Source: Trichomonas vaginalis G3 (Eukaryota; Parabasalia; Trichomonadida; Trichomonadidae). From it: a stretch of DNA of 64,000 nucleotides. The notes below the pieces were generated by a model. That model saw only the letters and a list, made by a program, of their open reading frames with translations. It did no database searches and had not been told where the DNA came from. This document shows, piece after piece, positions 54,876 to 64,000 of this stretch. Where the stretch lies: contig NC_067205.1 of assembly GCF_026262505.1 (NCBI RefSeq), positions 14,198,001 to 14,262,000 on the forward strand, written 5' to 3'. Each line of letters opens with the position of its first letter. Position 1 is the stretch's first letter. A program made the translations under genes and the position numbers.

Positions 54876-55678
54876 TTACTTACTAATAAAATTTCTTTGT
54901 TATGACACTTTCTCCAGTTTATAGGACCTCTCTCATATTCTATCTTGTCATATATAAACTCATAGTCATGTATGTCCTCTAACCATCTCATAACGGTTTC
55001 CAAACCACTTTTATCGGATGTAAAGTAAAAGCATGGATGGTTATGTATAACGTCTAAAGTTTCTAAAGAGTCTCTCAAAGTCCAGTCTACTTGGTATTGA
55101 AAATCCCATGTGTTATAGAACGGCGGGTCCACTATAAAGAAAACATTTTCCTTGTCTTTATATTTTTCATACAACTCTGTCCAATGACATCTCACAAACT
55201 CTATACCCTCAATATATTTTTCTATGTCCTCTTTGAAAACATTTGTATAGTTGAGATATAAAACTTTTGACATAAGTGTTTCAATGTCATGAACTCTTAT
55301 AGCACCACTATATAATAATCTAGCAGATATACTATCCCAGTCTATATATTCTGCTTTTTTCAAAACCTCTCTCACAATATTTTTCTTATCTAATGGTATA
55401 CGTTCCATCTTACCTATAGGTATCTTTTCTTTTAACTCTTTCAATATATTGTTTGTGTCTGGTATATGTTTGAGACGGTCCATATAGTTGTCGAAGTCAT
55501 TGCATATAATCTTTGAGTCTGGGAATATTGTATGGCACAAATGGGATATATAGAAACTTCCACCGAACAAATCTACAAATGTTAGACCATTCGGTAGTTT
55601 CTTAAGTTCTCTCAATATAATATCTTTACATTTACTCTTATTTCCAAAGAACGGTAACGGTGGTTTTGTAAAATTCAT
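54845..55678 (-). CDS. Dam-like (D12 class) adenine-N6 DNA methyltransferase
   Basis: 277 residues in one frame. Motif X is PFFGNKSK at residues 9-16, the AdoMet-binding motif I is VDLFGGS at 35-41, and the catalytic DPPF is at 184-187. The order X-I-IV is that of the D12/Dam class, which methylates adenine in a short DNA site. It is the last gene before the right terminal repeat. A fragment of the same gene lies at 28355-28440 in copy 1. It may mark element DNA or counter a host restriction-like response; that is inference. Confidence 0.9.
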   Translation of the reverse strand: MNFTKPPLPFFGNKSKCKDIILRELKKLPNGLTFVDLFGGSFYISHLCHTIFPDSKIICNDFDNYMDRLKHIPDTNNILKELKEKIPIGKMERIPLDKKNIVREVLKKAEYIDWDSISARLLYSGAIRVHDIETLMSKVLYLNYTNVFKEDIEKYIEGIEFVRCHWTELYEKYKDKENVFFIVDPPFYNTWDFQYQVDWTLRDSLETLDVIHNHPCFYFTSDKSGLETVMRWLEDIHDYEFIYDKIEYERGPINWRKCHNKEILLVSKCGLKSDYLF

Positions 55679-55888
55679 TTATATATAATAATAAAAATGT
55701 TTTTACCCGAAAAGTGACAGAAAAGTGACAAAACATGAAAACATATATAATTTGTGAAAAGTGAAACAAAAAGTGATATTTAAAAAGTGACACCATTAAT
55801 ATGATGTAAATAATAACAGTTTTGGTTTTGTCACCGGCTGGTCGGCTGGGGTTCGGTCCTCCTCTTGGGTCTTGGGCAAAATTTCTTA

Positions 55889-55935
55889 GGGGCTAGAGGG
55901 CGCAACGCGCCTGGAAGCCCCACTCACCTGACCTC
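55889..55935. repeat. Polinton copy 2 right terminal inverted repeat
   Basis: Reverse complement of 31559-31605, with the same GGCGC/GCGCC inner stem. Between the methyltransferase start and this repeat lie about 200 AT-rich bases with several aaaagtgaca words. Confidence 0.92.
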
Positions 55936-56208
55936 ATTGGTATGAAAAATAATCCCTCCATATATGGTAAGCACTTATTTTAAAAAGAAAAAAAAATCTT
56001 AATTTTGATTTGATCGAAATGATGTAATCAGTTAATGTATATGTCATTATTGAACCTGTGTCATTTACATGACCATTTCACAAAGATATTTTTTTATGGA
56101 TTAAAAAATCTTTAGATAAGGGGACGAAAATCGCATATTTAATAAATTTTATACAGCTACTTTAGATTAGAAAGAATCCTTTAATAATGACAAAAAGATA
56201 AAAATAAA

Positions 56209-56781
56209 TTAACCAAATAATGTATCAATATCTAAGTCAAAGCTCTCAATTACTCCTGGAGCATTTTGTACCATGTTGTAGAACTCAGTATAACTTAACT
56301 CGCCTGTATTGTTTCTCGAATATTCTTTGTCCAACTGATTAGCTAACTGATCAACTTTAGCATCCTCAAAGTCAATCAAATCATTGTTCCTGAGAGAAAT
56401 TTTAAGAACCTTTAAGATTTCATCTTTGGAGACCAATCCACTTCCATCTCGATCGTACGCTTGGAAACACATCTTGGCCTTTTCTTTAAAAGGTGCGGCG
56501 GGGTGGAAAATATTAAGTCCCTGTACAAATTCGATGAAGTTGATATTTCCGGAACCGTCGGAGTCAACGATGTTGTATAGTATTTCGCCAATTTCTTTGT
56601 TTTCTATATTCAATGTCGTGCAAAATGTCTCCAAGTCTACATGGAATTTCATGGTCATTTTTCTGAAAAGGGTTGCTAGTATGTTTATCTGTTTCTCCGT
56701 GAAATATGTTGACTCACAGATCTTGGCTGCATCATTTTCACTAATATATCCTTTGTTAATGGCGCTTTGACCAATTCCCAT
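56209..56781 (-). CDS. Calcineurin B-like EF-hand protein
   Basis: 190 residues from MGIGQSAINKGYIS at 56781; this start is preferred over one ten codons upstream because it gives the N-myristoylation signal MGxxxS seen in calcineurin B-like proteins. Canonical EF-hand loops lie at residues 73-84 (DSDGSGNINFIE) and 110-121 (DRDGSGLVSKDE). A third, lengthened loop starts at about 151. It is a host calcium sensor, likely a phosphatase regulatory subunit or a relative. Polinton copy 3 begins about 70 bases upstream of this start, so its promoter region is probably disturbed. The flank 55936-56208 holds nothing recognised. Confidence 0.88.
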   Translation of the reverse strand: MGIGQSAINKGYISENDAAKICESTYFTEKQINILATLFRKMTMKFHVDLETFCTTLNIENKEIGEILYNIVDSDGSGNINFIEFVQGLNIFHPAAPFKEKAKMCFQAYDRDGSGLVSKDEILKVLKISLRNNDLIDFEDAKVDQLANQLDKEYSRNNTGELSYTEFYNMVQNAPGVIESFDLDIDTLFG

Positions 56782-56851
56782 TATCAGAAATATAATTTTA
56801 CAACGTTGCAATTCAAACGAGATTGCTCAAAATCAATGATATAAAAAAAAA

Positions 56852-56890
56852 GGCATTGGGGCTTCCAGGGGCTGCGCCCCTTCTAGCCCC
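56852..56890. repeat. Polinton copy 3 left terminal inverted repeat
   Basis: GGGGCT-tcca-GGGGC-tgc-GCCCC-ttct-AGCCCC. Same geometry as copies 1 and 2, different inner stem. The partner end is outside the window. Confidence 0.88.
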
Positions 56891-56941
56891 TAAAAAACCT
56901 AGAGGAGAACTAAAAAATTATATAGTAAGAAATTAAAGTTT

Positions 56942-58126
56942 TTATTCGATAAGAACGACATCGCTATCGTTTTCTTCTTCCTCCTCCTCTTCTTCATAGT
57001 CAGTATCTGATGGCTCTTTGTCAGCCACATGACCAGCAACAAATATTGAGACAAATTGTTTCTTTGGTTTTGTTAGCAGGAACTTTTGATGGTCGTAGAA
57101 CACGAATTCTACATTTTGAAAATGTTGTGCTGAGTATTCTGTGAAATGGGAAATTGGAATTGGTTCTCCCATGCCAAAACCAGCAATGGACGCGAACAAA
57201 ACATCGTCTTCGACTCTTGCAGGTTTGTCAATTGCAACAGTAGTTATTATGTGAGGTTTTCCTTCACATCCTGCAAGAGATTGTACATGATAGATTGCTT
57301 TTTCTTCTCCCTCAGGAACTGAAAGTGTGAAATGGAACGAGAGTTCTCCATATTCATTTGCTTCTTCGTAATAGTTGTATGTTGTAGGATACACCAATTG
57401 AAATTTTCCTATTCTTGTTTCCCTCAGGTGTTGTCTATATTGCTTGGGAAAACATAAAATAAATTGCTCTATAGCTTGTGTTGCTATTAGATTAGTTGTA
57501 ACTGGTAATTTTGAGGCGAAAAGGTCTACAAGAACACCGGGATTTTTTATGTCGTTTTCAATTGGTTTAAGAGATTCTATGACTTTGTTAAACATTTCAC
57601 TATAATCTGTGTTGTCTTCGACCCCCCAATTGTTAAGAAGTTTATACAACAATTTCAGTCTTTTCATGGCGTATTTTCTTTGAATGGAATCGGGTAGCGA
57701 GAGGTTACAGTCGTCGGTTTGTGTTTCGTTACTCGAATATTGTTCAAGAGAAATTAAATCTTGAAATTGTGCTCTTGTTAACATACTTGTAGAACTATGT
57801 GAAACTTGTTCTGGTGCTGGTTGTAAATCTGTTTCAGATGTTTCTGTTGTGTTTTGAGAAGAAGAAGAACTCAAATTGTTGGACAATTTGTCTTGAATTG
57901 TAGAACTATGTGAAACTTGTTCTGGTGCTGTTTGGACAACTGTATCTGTTGTGTTTTGAGAAGAAGAACTCAAATTGTTGGACAAATTGTCTTGAATTGT
58001 ATGAGGAAGTTGCTTTGGTATTATAGGAGGTCGTAAGGGTTTTGAGAATGGTGAGACATAAGTTGTAGGAACTTTAACTGCAGAGGTAGTCGACGAATTG
58101 TTTGCGACACTTTTTCTTCCTTCCAT
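56942..58126 (-). CDS. Terminal variable protein of Polinton copy 3
   Basis: 394 residues, open throughout. The N-terminal 120 residues are Ser/Thr/Gln-rich with a duplicated segment (APEQVSHSS and NLSSSSQNTT occur twice). The helical middle (YAMKRLKLLYKLLNNWGVED) is homologous to the gene at 31697-32785. The beta-rich C-terminal part ends in a Glu-rich tail (EEEEEEEENDSD). Much more diverged between copies than neighbouring genes. Function unknown. Confidence 0.75.
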   Translation of the reverse strand: MEGRKSVANNSSTTSAVKVPTTYVSPFSKPLRPPIIPKQLPHTIQDNLSNNLSSSSQNTTDTVVQTAPEQVSHSSTIQDKLSNNLSSSSSQNTTETSETDLQPAPEQVSHSSTSMLTRAQFQDLISLEQYSSNETQTDDCNLSLPDSIQRKYAMKRLKLLYKLLNNWGVEDNTDYSEMFNKVIESLKPIENDIKNPGVLVDLFASKLPVTTNLIATQAIEQFILCFPKQYRQHLRETRIGKFQLVYPTTYNYYEEANEYGELSFHFTLSVPEGEEKAIYHVQSLAGCEGKPHIITTVAIDKPARVEDDVLFASIAGFGMGEPIPISHFTEYSAQHFQNVEFVFYDHQKFLLTKPKKQFVSIFVAGHVADKEPSDTDYEEEEEEEENDSDVVLIE

Positions 58127-58177
58127 TATGAAAAATAAACTGTTTTTTTCGGACTACTCATAGAAAAGTTTAAAATA

Positions 58178-58463
58178 AACGGTTTTTACCAACGGAGACC
58201 CCCTCTATTTTTTTATTTTATTTAATAGTTACCGTTGGCAAACCGTTCCATCTCAAATATTGAATGAACTATAAACGTTTTTTGTTTTCTATATATACTT
58301 TTTTGTCCAACGGTAAAACTTTTTACACAACGGTTTTTGAGAGTCGTCGCCGTTGACTTTTTTGTAGAGCACTCAAAATAGTATAACTTTGTCCGGACAA
58401 GTAAGGGTCTATCGTCGCTACAGGAAAAGTTACAGGCGTTCCAAGGAAGTATACTTTGAGAAG
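58178..58463. promoter_or_regulatory. Conserved bidirectional noncoding block with CAACGG sites (copy 3)
   Basis: Almost base-for-base the block of copy 2, with the same five CAACGG motifs in the same orientations. Confidence 0.6.
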
Positions 58464-58597
58464 CCTTTTCCCCTTATAGAATGAGATAGGACGGTTATTT
58501 TACAAAACTGACAACACTTTGACCGAGTAGTTTTTTGTGCTGAACAAAAAGTGTCATATAAACATCTGTCAAAAACCGCTTTTTAACTTCACTTAAA

Positions 58598-61500
58598 ATG
58601 CCACGTAAGCTACGTAAGAATATACGTAAGAGGAAGGGAGCATTGAAACATCCAATAGTAAAACTGACACCACAACAACAGTTGCAACAACAAATGATGA
58701 ATGACCCCACTATGTTGCAACAAATGTCAAGCAACCCTATGCTTTTAAACCGAGTTATTGGTGCACAGAGTGGAGGTTTAAGAGCGGCACTTTTAGCGAA
58801 AATGGCAGGCTATGGTGGAGCTGCAGACGGAACAGCTTATAACCCTCAAAGTCAAATGAATTTGAGTTCACTCAAAAATCAAATAACAGATGTCAAAAAG
58901 TCAAACATAGACATACAGAAACAAATAAGTGAAAACGAAAAGAAACTAGAATATGACAGACACACAAAGAAACTCAATGAGTTAAACGTAGAGAAAAAGA
59001 AGAAAGAAGAACAACTGAAAGAACTAAGTACAGAGGAATATGCGAAAAAAGTGTCAGAAAAAGCAGCAGAAGTAGCAAAAATGGAACAAGATGTTATAAA
59101 TTTGAAAAACCATACTACTCAATATAAAGTACTGAAAGATGAAGAGATAAAACAAAAAGCCCTGAAGACATATATGGATAGCGATGAGTATAAAAAAGAA
59201 GTTGAAGCAAATGTAAAGGCAGAAAAACTTTTACAGTTGCAAAACCAAACCGTACAGTATGAAAACTTAGCACAAGAAAGTAAAAATAACGACGCAGCCA
59301 TGCAAAAGGCAATGAAAAGCGCAGAATATATAAAAGCTAATAATGACTGGTTAGATGCCCAAGCCAACGCAAAGCAGCCCAACTTATAGGGTCAATAAGG
59401 ACAAAAATACAAGCGGATGAAGACAGTTCAAATGAAGCTTTAATGAATGCTGACTTTAAGAACGCCTTCGAAGCTCTTCATAGTAAGGTGAAACTAGTGA
59501 ACGACTTCTCATCTGGAAAGAAACTGAAGTCTGAAGGTTTCGACAACGAGTTAAGAGAAGTAGCACAAAATATGACGAAAATAACAGATGCAGCAACGAG
59601 ACAGGCAGTTCAAAGTGCCTATGACGCCGTTAGAGCAACTGTTGTGGAAAGTCAAGAAAAAGAGTTACAACAGACCAAAACAGACCTAGTAAATGCTTTC
59701 TTAAAACGAAAAGTCAGGTAGGACATTATGCTGCAGATGGAACATATGTGCCAGCTGGTGGAACTTATATACCACCAAACCCTCCAAGAGAAGCACCTGC
59801 ACCAGGACTACCTAAAACATTTACATCGTCACATGGACACAGACACAGGCATGCACCAAAACCAACACAACAACCAACACAACAACCAACAGTTCAAAAT
59901 CCAGCACCACAACCAACAGTTCAAAACACTGCACAACAACCACCTCCACAACCAGCACAGCAACCAACAGTTCAAAACACTGCACCACAACCAACAGTTC
60001 AAAACCCTGCACAACAACCACAAACAGAGCAAGGACATAAAAGAAGTAGAGAACAAGGAAACCAAGAATTCTTAAAAATGCTTAAGGAAAATTATGGTTA
60101 CCCAGATACTCTTGACTTTAGTGACAGATATAAAGAAGCTATTAGAAAGTTCAAGGAAGGAAATACTGACCCGAACCTATTTAGCTTTATGGTTCAGCAC
60201 CAAATGGGATATAATTTCAAACCTGGAAAATACAAGCTCGCTAAGGGATATGATTTAATAGCATATCATCCAAATGACATGATGAATTTACTCCGAGATA
60301 TTTGGTGTCAGAGATAAATGATAATTCAACTATCTTCATGAAACGCGTAAAAAATAGAGACGGAACGAAAGAAGAAAGGGTTATGAATGCGGATGGCTTA
60401 AATAGGGAACTTGTTAAAAACGGTCTCGGAATATATGAAATGCCAGCAGATGAGGTACAAGAAACTCCACAGGAAGAAGTTCAGATACAACCAGACATGG
60501 AAGAAATAGTTCAGCAACAACAGCTAGAAGAGCCTGAAGGAAACGAACAAGTCACTCCTTTGGAAACTAACTTCACAGAACTAGATGAAGATTTGGAACA
60601 GCCGAAAAATCTTGACCCTCAACAAGTGTATGCGGAGAATATGGAAATATTTCCAAGAGTCTAAGAAAAATTCAGCTGACATAGTAGAAGAATATCGAAA
60701 AATGTTCGCCGACATACAAAAGACTCCAACATCAGATGAAAATATTCAGCATAGAATGGAAGAACTGAAAGAAAGTGTACGCAAATACAACAATCCTTTT
60801 TACTTACGACCATATAACGTTCAATCTTTGGCTGAACTCGGTGAAAATAAAAGGTTAAATTTCACCAAAACATATAGAAATGAAACATTGTTTAAAGTTC
60901 ATTCAGAACCTAACCAATATGGAAACAAACCTACTTTTGTTTCTGCAGACTATGGAACTACAATGAGATGGGGTCATAAAGCTAATCCGGATAGGTGGTT
61001 CATAAACTTACAACCACAATTCCAAGAAGTTGTAGACGCAATGGAAGTGAATGGTGAACCAGATATAGCTGGTATTTTCAGCGCGGCTTTAATGCCATTG
61101 AAAGATATGAAACATGCAGATATTTTGGACCAGTATGAAATGAACATGGCTGATGGAAATATAACACCTGACGTTCTAGAACATTTATCTCAAAGAACTA
61201 CACAGAACCATAGAGATGGTATATTTGGTGAAGAGTTTAGAAAGAAAGTTAGGGAGATAGAAGGAAGAGAACCTATTGTACATGACCTTGCAAACGAAAG
61301 TTTACAAAATGTCATAAAAACTTACTTTGCAGACAATGAACTGAGAAGGGATGAATATTTAAGAAAACTCAAATGGACAGTACCAAATGAAATGTTAGTA
61401 TTGAAAAACATGTTCCTTGACAAAATAAAACCAACTACAGAAATAAATGACGCAAGACTGAAACATTGGGTAAAAGCTTTCCCATTCACAAAAGATATTA

Positions 61501-61952
61501 TTGGTAACATGGAAAGAAAACCAGAATGGCTACAAAAACATATATTTGGAAACGAGCTTATTCCATATGGACAAGCTCTGTTTGAAGAGCTTGAACCGGA
61601 AACTCAGGAAAGAGTCATGCAAACAATACGCGAAGACTCAAATACAAACTATGACAAAATCTTTCTAGGATATAGGTTACCTGAGATGGGCGACCAGAGC
61701 CCAAAGGCAAAAAGGACATGGGAAATTTACAACATACTAGGTGAACATGAGGCAAAGATGCAACAACTTGAAGCAGAGGGCAAGTTACCAAAAGCGACAC
61801 CAAAGAAGAAGAGAAGAGTAGAACAAAGTGAAAATAGTGAAGAAGTAACTTCATCTAGTGAAAGTAGTGGCAATGAAGGAAAAAGAAGAGTTAAAAACTC
61901 AGTCAGGAAGAAAGTAAAGCTTGGTCCGAGTGGGTTCTATTATGACACATAA
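58598..61952 (+). pseudogene. Large coiled-coil protein upstream of the capsid gene (copy 3), broken
   Basis: The same protein as 33389-36698: basic leader, coiled coil, Pro/Gln-rich linker (59850-60030, with PTVQN repeats), globular C-terminal part and basic tail. The linker length differs between the three copies. Broken in a handful of places. Confidence 0.75.
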
Positions 61953-61984
61953 ATCCAACTATTCTATATTTTTACCCATATGAA

Positions 61985-63592
61985 ATGTACGCCGCTCAGA
62001 ATATAACGCCAACAGTTTTGGATGCCATGAACGGAAATGTTTCCGAATGGTATAACGAATGCGACAATGCCATTAGAAGGTCAGAAATAGTTCCTGGAAC
62101 TTACGAATATACAACTGCTGTTTCTTATGGAAACGTAGGTGAGTTTGGAGAAGGTTCTTCAACAACAGTAGATATTGCTTGCGACAGGTTTCATATTATT
62201 TCTATTGACAACTCATTCTTATACGTGGAACAAGACATTGAAATAAAACCTTCTGCCAAGTTGTCTGACAAGAAAGGTTGCAATGGAATTTTCTATGTCG
62301 GATACCAATATGCTCCAGAAGTTTTCATGGGATATAAGATATATTCTAACTCTGACTTAGTTCAAACAGTAACATGGGCAAACTATGAATGGTTCGCTTT
62401 GAGAAACTCAGTACAACCACAAGCTAGAGAACAAACAGACCAGTATGCAAATATTGAGAAAATAAGAAGACTTGACCCTAACGTTCCAGGAGTTTATGTT
62501 AACCTTTCTGGACAAACTGCAGCAGCAGTAACCAAAGTAAAACTGAAACTTAGAGTTCCTTTGTCATCTTTCCTCATCTTCAGGTTTTTAAGATACTTGC
62601 CAAACTGGGCAGGAAAAATTTCTATCGAACTTACTCCAAGCAAAAATAACTTAGTCATTGCACCAACACAAGACCCATTCACTCTTACAGACGTAAAGGG
62701 AACAAATCAAACGTCATTCGCCGAATTTTGCAAAGACAAAGTTGACTTAGACTTTGGTTTCTCAAACTTCAACAATGAAGTAAACTATTATTTCAATGCT
62801 GCTGGAACTGCTTGGGACCCAGTTAAGTTCACATGCGAAAAATTTGAATGCAAGAGAATAGAAAGCAGACTTGCAGTCTATATGTTGGACCCAGATATTT
62901 CAAATGCTTTAGCTGCCAAATATATTGCAGTTCCACTTATGTTCCCTATACACCAAATATCTGTCAAAGACTTTGCAGGTGAAGTTGGAAACCAAAGTGC
63001 TGACCCAGGTGCAAGAACAGATATTGCTTTAACAACTGCAATGAAACATGCAGATACTATGTTTGTACTGTTCAGACGAACTATAAATGACTATTCTTGT
63101 TTCTACAACCCCGGTATTAAATATCATATAAACATAGATGGCAAATATTATCCAAGAGAAGAATATTCTACAGTTGAGGATATGAGGTCATACAACTTGA
63201 CATTAGATGCTATGAACTTTAACAACAACTTCACAACAACCATTAACCCTGAAATGCAAAGTTCTATTATGCCATATGTGAAAGTATGGACTCATACAGG
63301 AGGTCAAAAAACTCAATATACAAATGGAGACCGTTCAAACTTTTGGCTTGGCATTCCATTTGCTGACTCAGAAGACTTTATGGGTGGTATTTCAACTGTT
63401 GGTACTGTACAAATACAATATACTGGTGACAGAGACGGTCCAGATGAACTGAGAGCAAAGAAGTTTACAAAACCAATAGCACTTTTCACGGAAGATGCTC
63501 TTTTGAAGATTCGTTCGATGAAACCTGCTGGGGCTCCTCAGATTGGCATAACGACAGCTTCCATCGAGCAGATTTTGGCAGCAGGTCAGTAA
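61985..63592 (+). CDS. Polinton major capsid protein, copy 3
   Basis: 535 residues, the frame looks whole. Nearly identical to 36731-38335 except for a few positions, mainly a short variable loop after YVNLSG. See that entry for the domain reading. Confidence 0.82.
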   Translation: MYAAQNITPTVLDAMNGNVSEWYNECDNAIRRSEIVPGTYEYTTAVSYGNVGEFGEGSSTTVDIACDRFHIISIDNSFLYVEQDIEIKPSAKLSDKKGCNGIFYVGYQYAPEVFMGYKIYSNSDLVQTVTWANYEWFALRNSVQPQAREQTDQYANIEKIRRLDPNVPGVYVNLSGQTAAAVTKVKLKLRVPLSSFLIFRFLRYLPNWAGKISIELTPSKNNLVIAPTQDPFTLTDVKGTNQTSFAEFCKDKVDLDFGFSNFNNEVNYYFNAAGTAWDPVKFTCEKFECKRIESRLAVYMLDPDISNALAAKYIAVPLMFPIHQISVKDFAGEVGNQSADPGARTDIALTTAMKHADTMFVLFRRTINDYSCFYNPGIKYHINIDGKYYPREEYSTVEDMRSYNLTLDAMNFNNNFTTTINPEMQSSIMPYVKVWTHTGGQKTQYTNGDRSNFWLGIPFADSEDFMGGISTVGTVQIQYTGDRDGPDELRAKKFTKPIALFTEDALLKIRSMKPAGAPQIGITTASIEQILAAGQ

Positions 63593-63905
63593 GTTGTTCT
63601 TGAACTGACTTCTCTCCGTCAAATATTGACAGTACGCCAGTTTTGACATAATATTGTAAGATAAACTTACCTTTAGAAATATCTGTAAGTTTTGAAGTTA
63701 TATTTTTGTCTGCTTCAAGAACTTTCACCATTTCAGTTATACCAACTTTCTTTGCTTTATGGAAATATTTTGGTTCAGCAAATATTGCTATTCTATAACA
63801 TTTACCATTGTTTGTATAAAGAACTATTCTGTCAATGTATTTGTATTGTTTGTGTGTGTAAACTTTGTTCTGCTTCAATTCGAAGAGATACTCGAATACG
63901 TCCAT
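63486..63905 (-). CDS. Small Polinton gene antisense to the capsid gene 3' end (copy 3)
   Basis: 139 residues from MDVFEYLFELKQNKVY at 63905; this start lies 18 bases from the divergent start at 63924. Its 3' part overlaps the capsid gene end by 107 bases. The longest of the three copies and best evidence for the true start. Unknown function. Confidence 0.62.
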   Translation of the reverse strand: MDVFEYLFELKQNKVYTHKQYKYIDRIVLYTNNGKCYRIAIFAEPKYFHKAKKVGITEMVKVLEADKNITSKLTDISKGKFILQYYVKTGVLSIFDGEKSVQEQLTDLLPKSARWKLSLCQSEEPQQVSSNESSKEHLP

Positions 63906-63923
63906 CTTTTTATTCTAAGTAAA

Positions 63924-64000
63924 ATGTCATTTCCGAAAAATAGAAGCGTGAGTGTTTCAAAAGGTTTAATGGCGGTGGCAGATGTGAAGTTAAATTCACC
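63924..64000 (+). CDS. Conserved Polinton protein MSFPKNRSV family (copy 3), cut by window end
   Basis: Only the first 25 residues are visible, starting MSFPKNRSVSVSKGLMAVAD, identical to copy 2 as far as seen. The open frame upstream of it is low-complexity and not taken as coding. Confidence 0.7.
   Translation, partial: MSFPKNRSVSVSKGLMAVADVKLNS

Larger units (their letters stand above)
31559..55935. mobile_element. Polinton/Maverick copy 2, full length, broken
   Basis: 24.4 kb between terminal inverted repeats 31559-31605 and 55889-55935. It carries all hallmark Polinton parts: protein-primed DNA polymerase, rve-type integrase, packaging ATPase and major capsid protein. It also has an SF3 helicase, a fibre-like protein, an adenine methyltransferase and many small genes. 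Genes run on both strands in short blocks. It is broken in roughly ten or more places, mostly in the large coiled-coil, helicase, ATPase, polymerase and two small genes. Close similarity to copies 1 and 3 implies recent activity of the family. The host flanks are the metallophosphatase (left) and the EF-hand gene (right). Confidence 0.93.
56843..64000. mobile_element. Polinton/Maverick copy 3, left part, cut by window edge
   Basis: From the terminal repeat at 56852-56890 (preceded by A9) to beyond the window. Gene order equals the left third of copy 2: terminal gene, CAACGG block, large coiled-coil gene, major capsid gene, small antisense gene, MSFPKNRSV gene. The visible part is broken in a handful of places, all in the large coiled-coil gene. 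Very close to copy 2, hence young. Confidence 0.92.

Noticed and set aside
31550-55945. Six-base target-site duplication flanking Polinton copy 2
   Set aside because: Bases outside the inverted repeats (ccatt on the left, attgg on the right) share at most three bases in direct orientation.

Overview
The window is AT-rich, gene-dense DNA from a parabasalid protist. The evidence is host genes of typical trichomonad surface and repeat families (BspA-like leucine-rich repeat proteins, a giant ankyrin-repeat protein) lying between large Polinton/Maverick elements. Trichomonas vaginalis or a close relative such as Tritrichomonas is the likeliest source; sequence reading alone cannot settle the species. 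No spliceosomal introns were recognised.

Layout. 1-8060 is host: two minus-strand BspA-like genes in tandem, then a 4.4 kb ankyrin-repeat gene. About 8688-28511 is Polinton copy 1. It is composite: a left end with its own terminal genes, a piece of the 3' end of the host large-subunit rRNA (10411-11216), a 25-base gap of Ns, 6.5 kb of poor-quality repeat-rich DNA, and then a core in minus orientation (packaging ATPase, SF3-type helicase, capsid genes). 28636-31414 is host, with a TMEM62-like membrane metallophosphatase. 31559-55935 is Polinton copy 2, 24.4 kb with both terminal inverted repeats and the full gene set. 56209-56781 is a host EF-hand protein. From about 56843 to the window end is Polinton copy 3, cut by the window edge.

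How the Polinton genes fit together. Copy 2 carries a terminal variable gene, a conserved noncoding block rich in CAACGG, a large coiled-coil protein, a major capsid protein, a candidate minor capsid protein, an SF3 helicase, an FtsK/HerA-type packaging ATPase, a block of small genes including a coiled-coil/HNH-like fusion, a protein-primed B-family DNA polymerase, an rve-type integrase, a phage-collar-like fibre protein, a second candidate vertex protein, small amphipathic proteins and a Dam-like adenine methyltransferase. This is the gene set of a virus-like element. Several genes in every copy are broken, so all three are treated as fossils. The near identity of the three cores points to recent spread.

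Most interesting signals: (i) terminal repeats that fold into a hairpin whose stem differs between copies but keeps its pairing; (ii) divergent gene pairs whose start codons lie only 17-18 bases apart across a quasi-palindromic AT-rich spacer; (iii) a fibre-like protein with 22-residue repeats and a phage-collar-like tip; (iv) a noncoding block with five CAACGG (Myb-type) sites kept in all copies; (v) a terminal gene far more diverged than the rest; (vi) rRNA joined to the element through a short microhomology.
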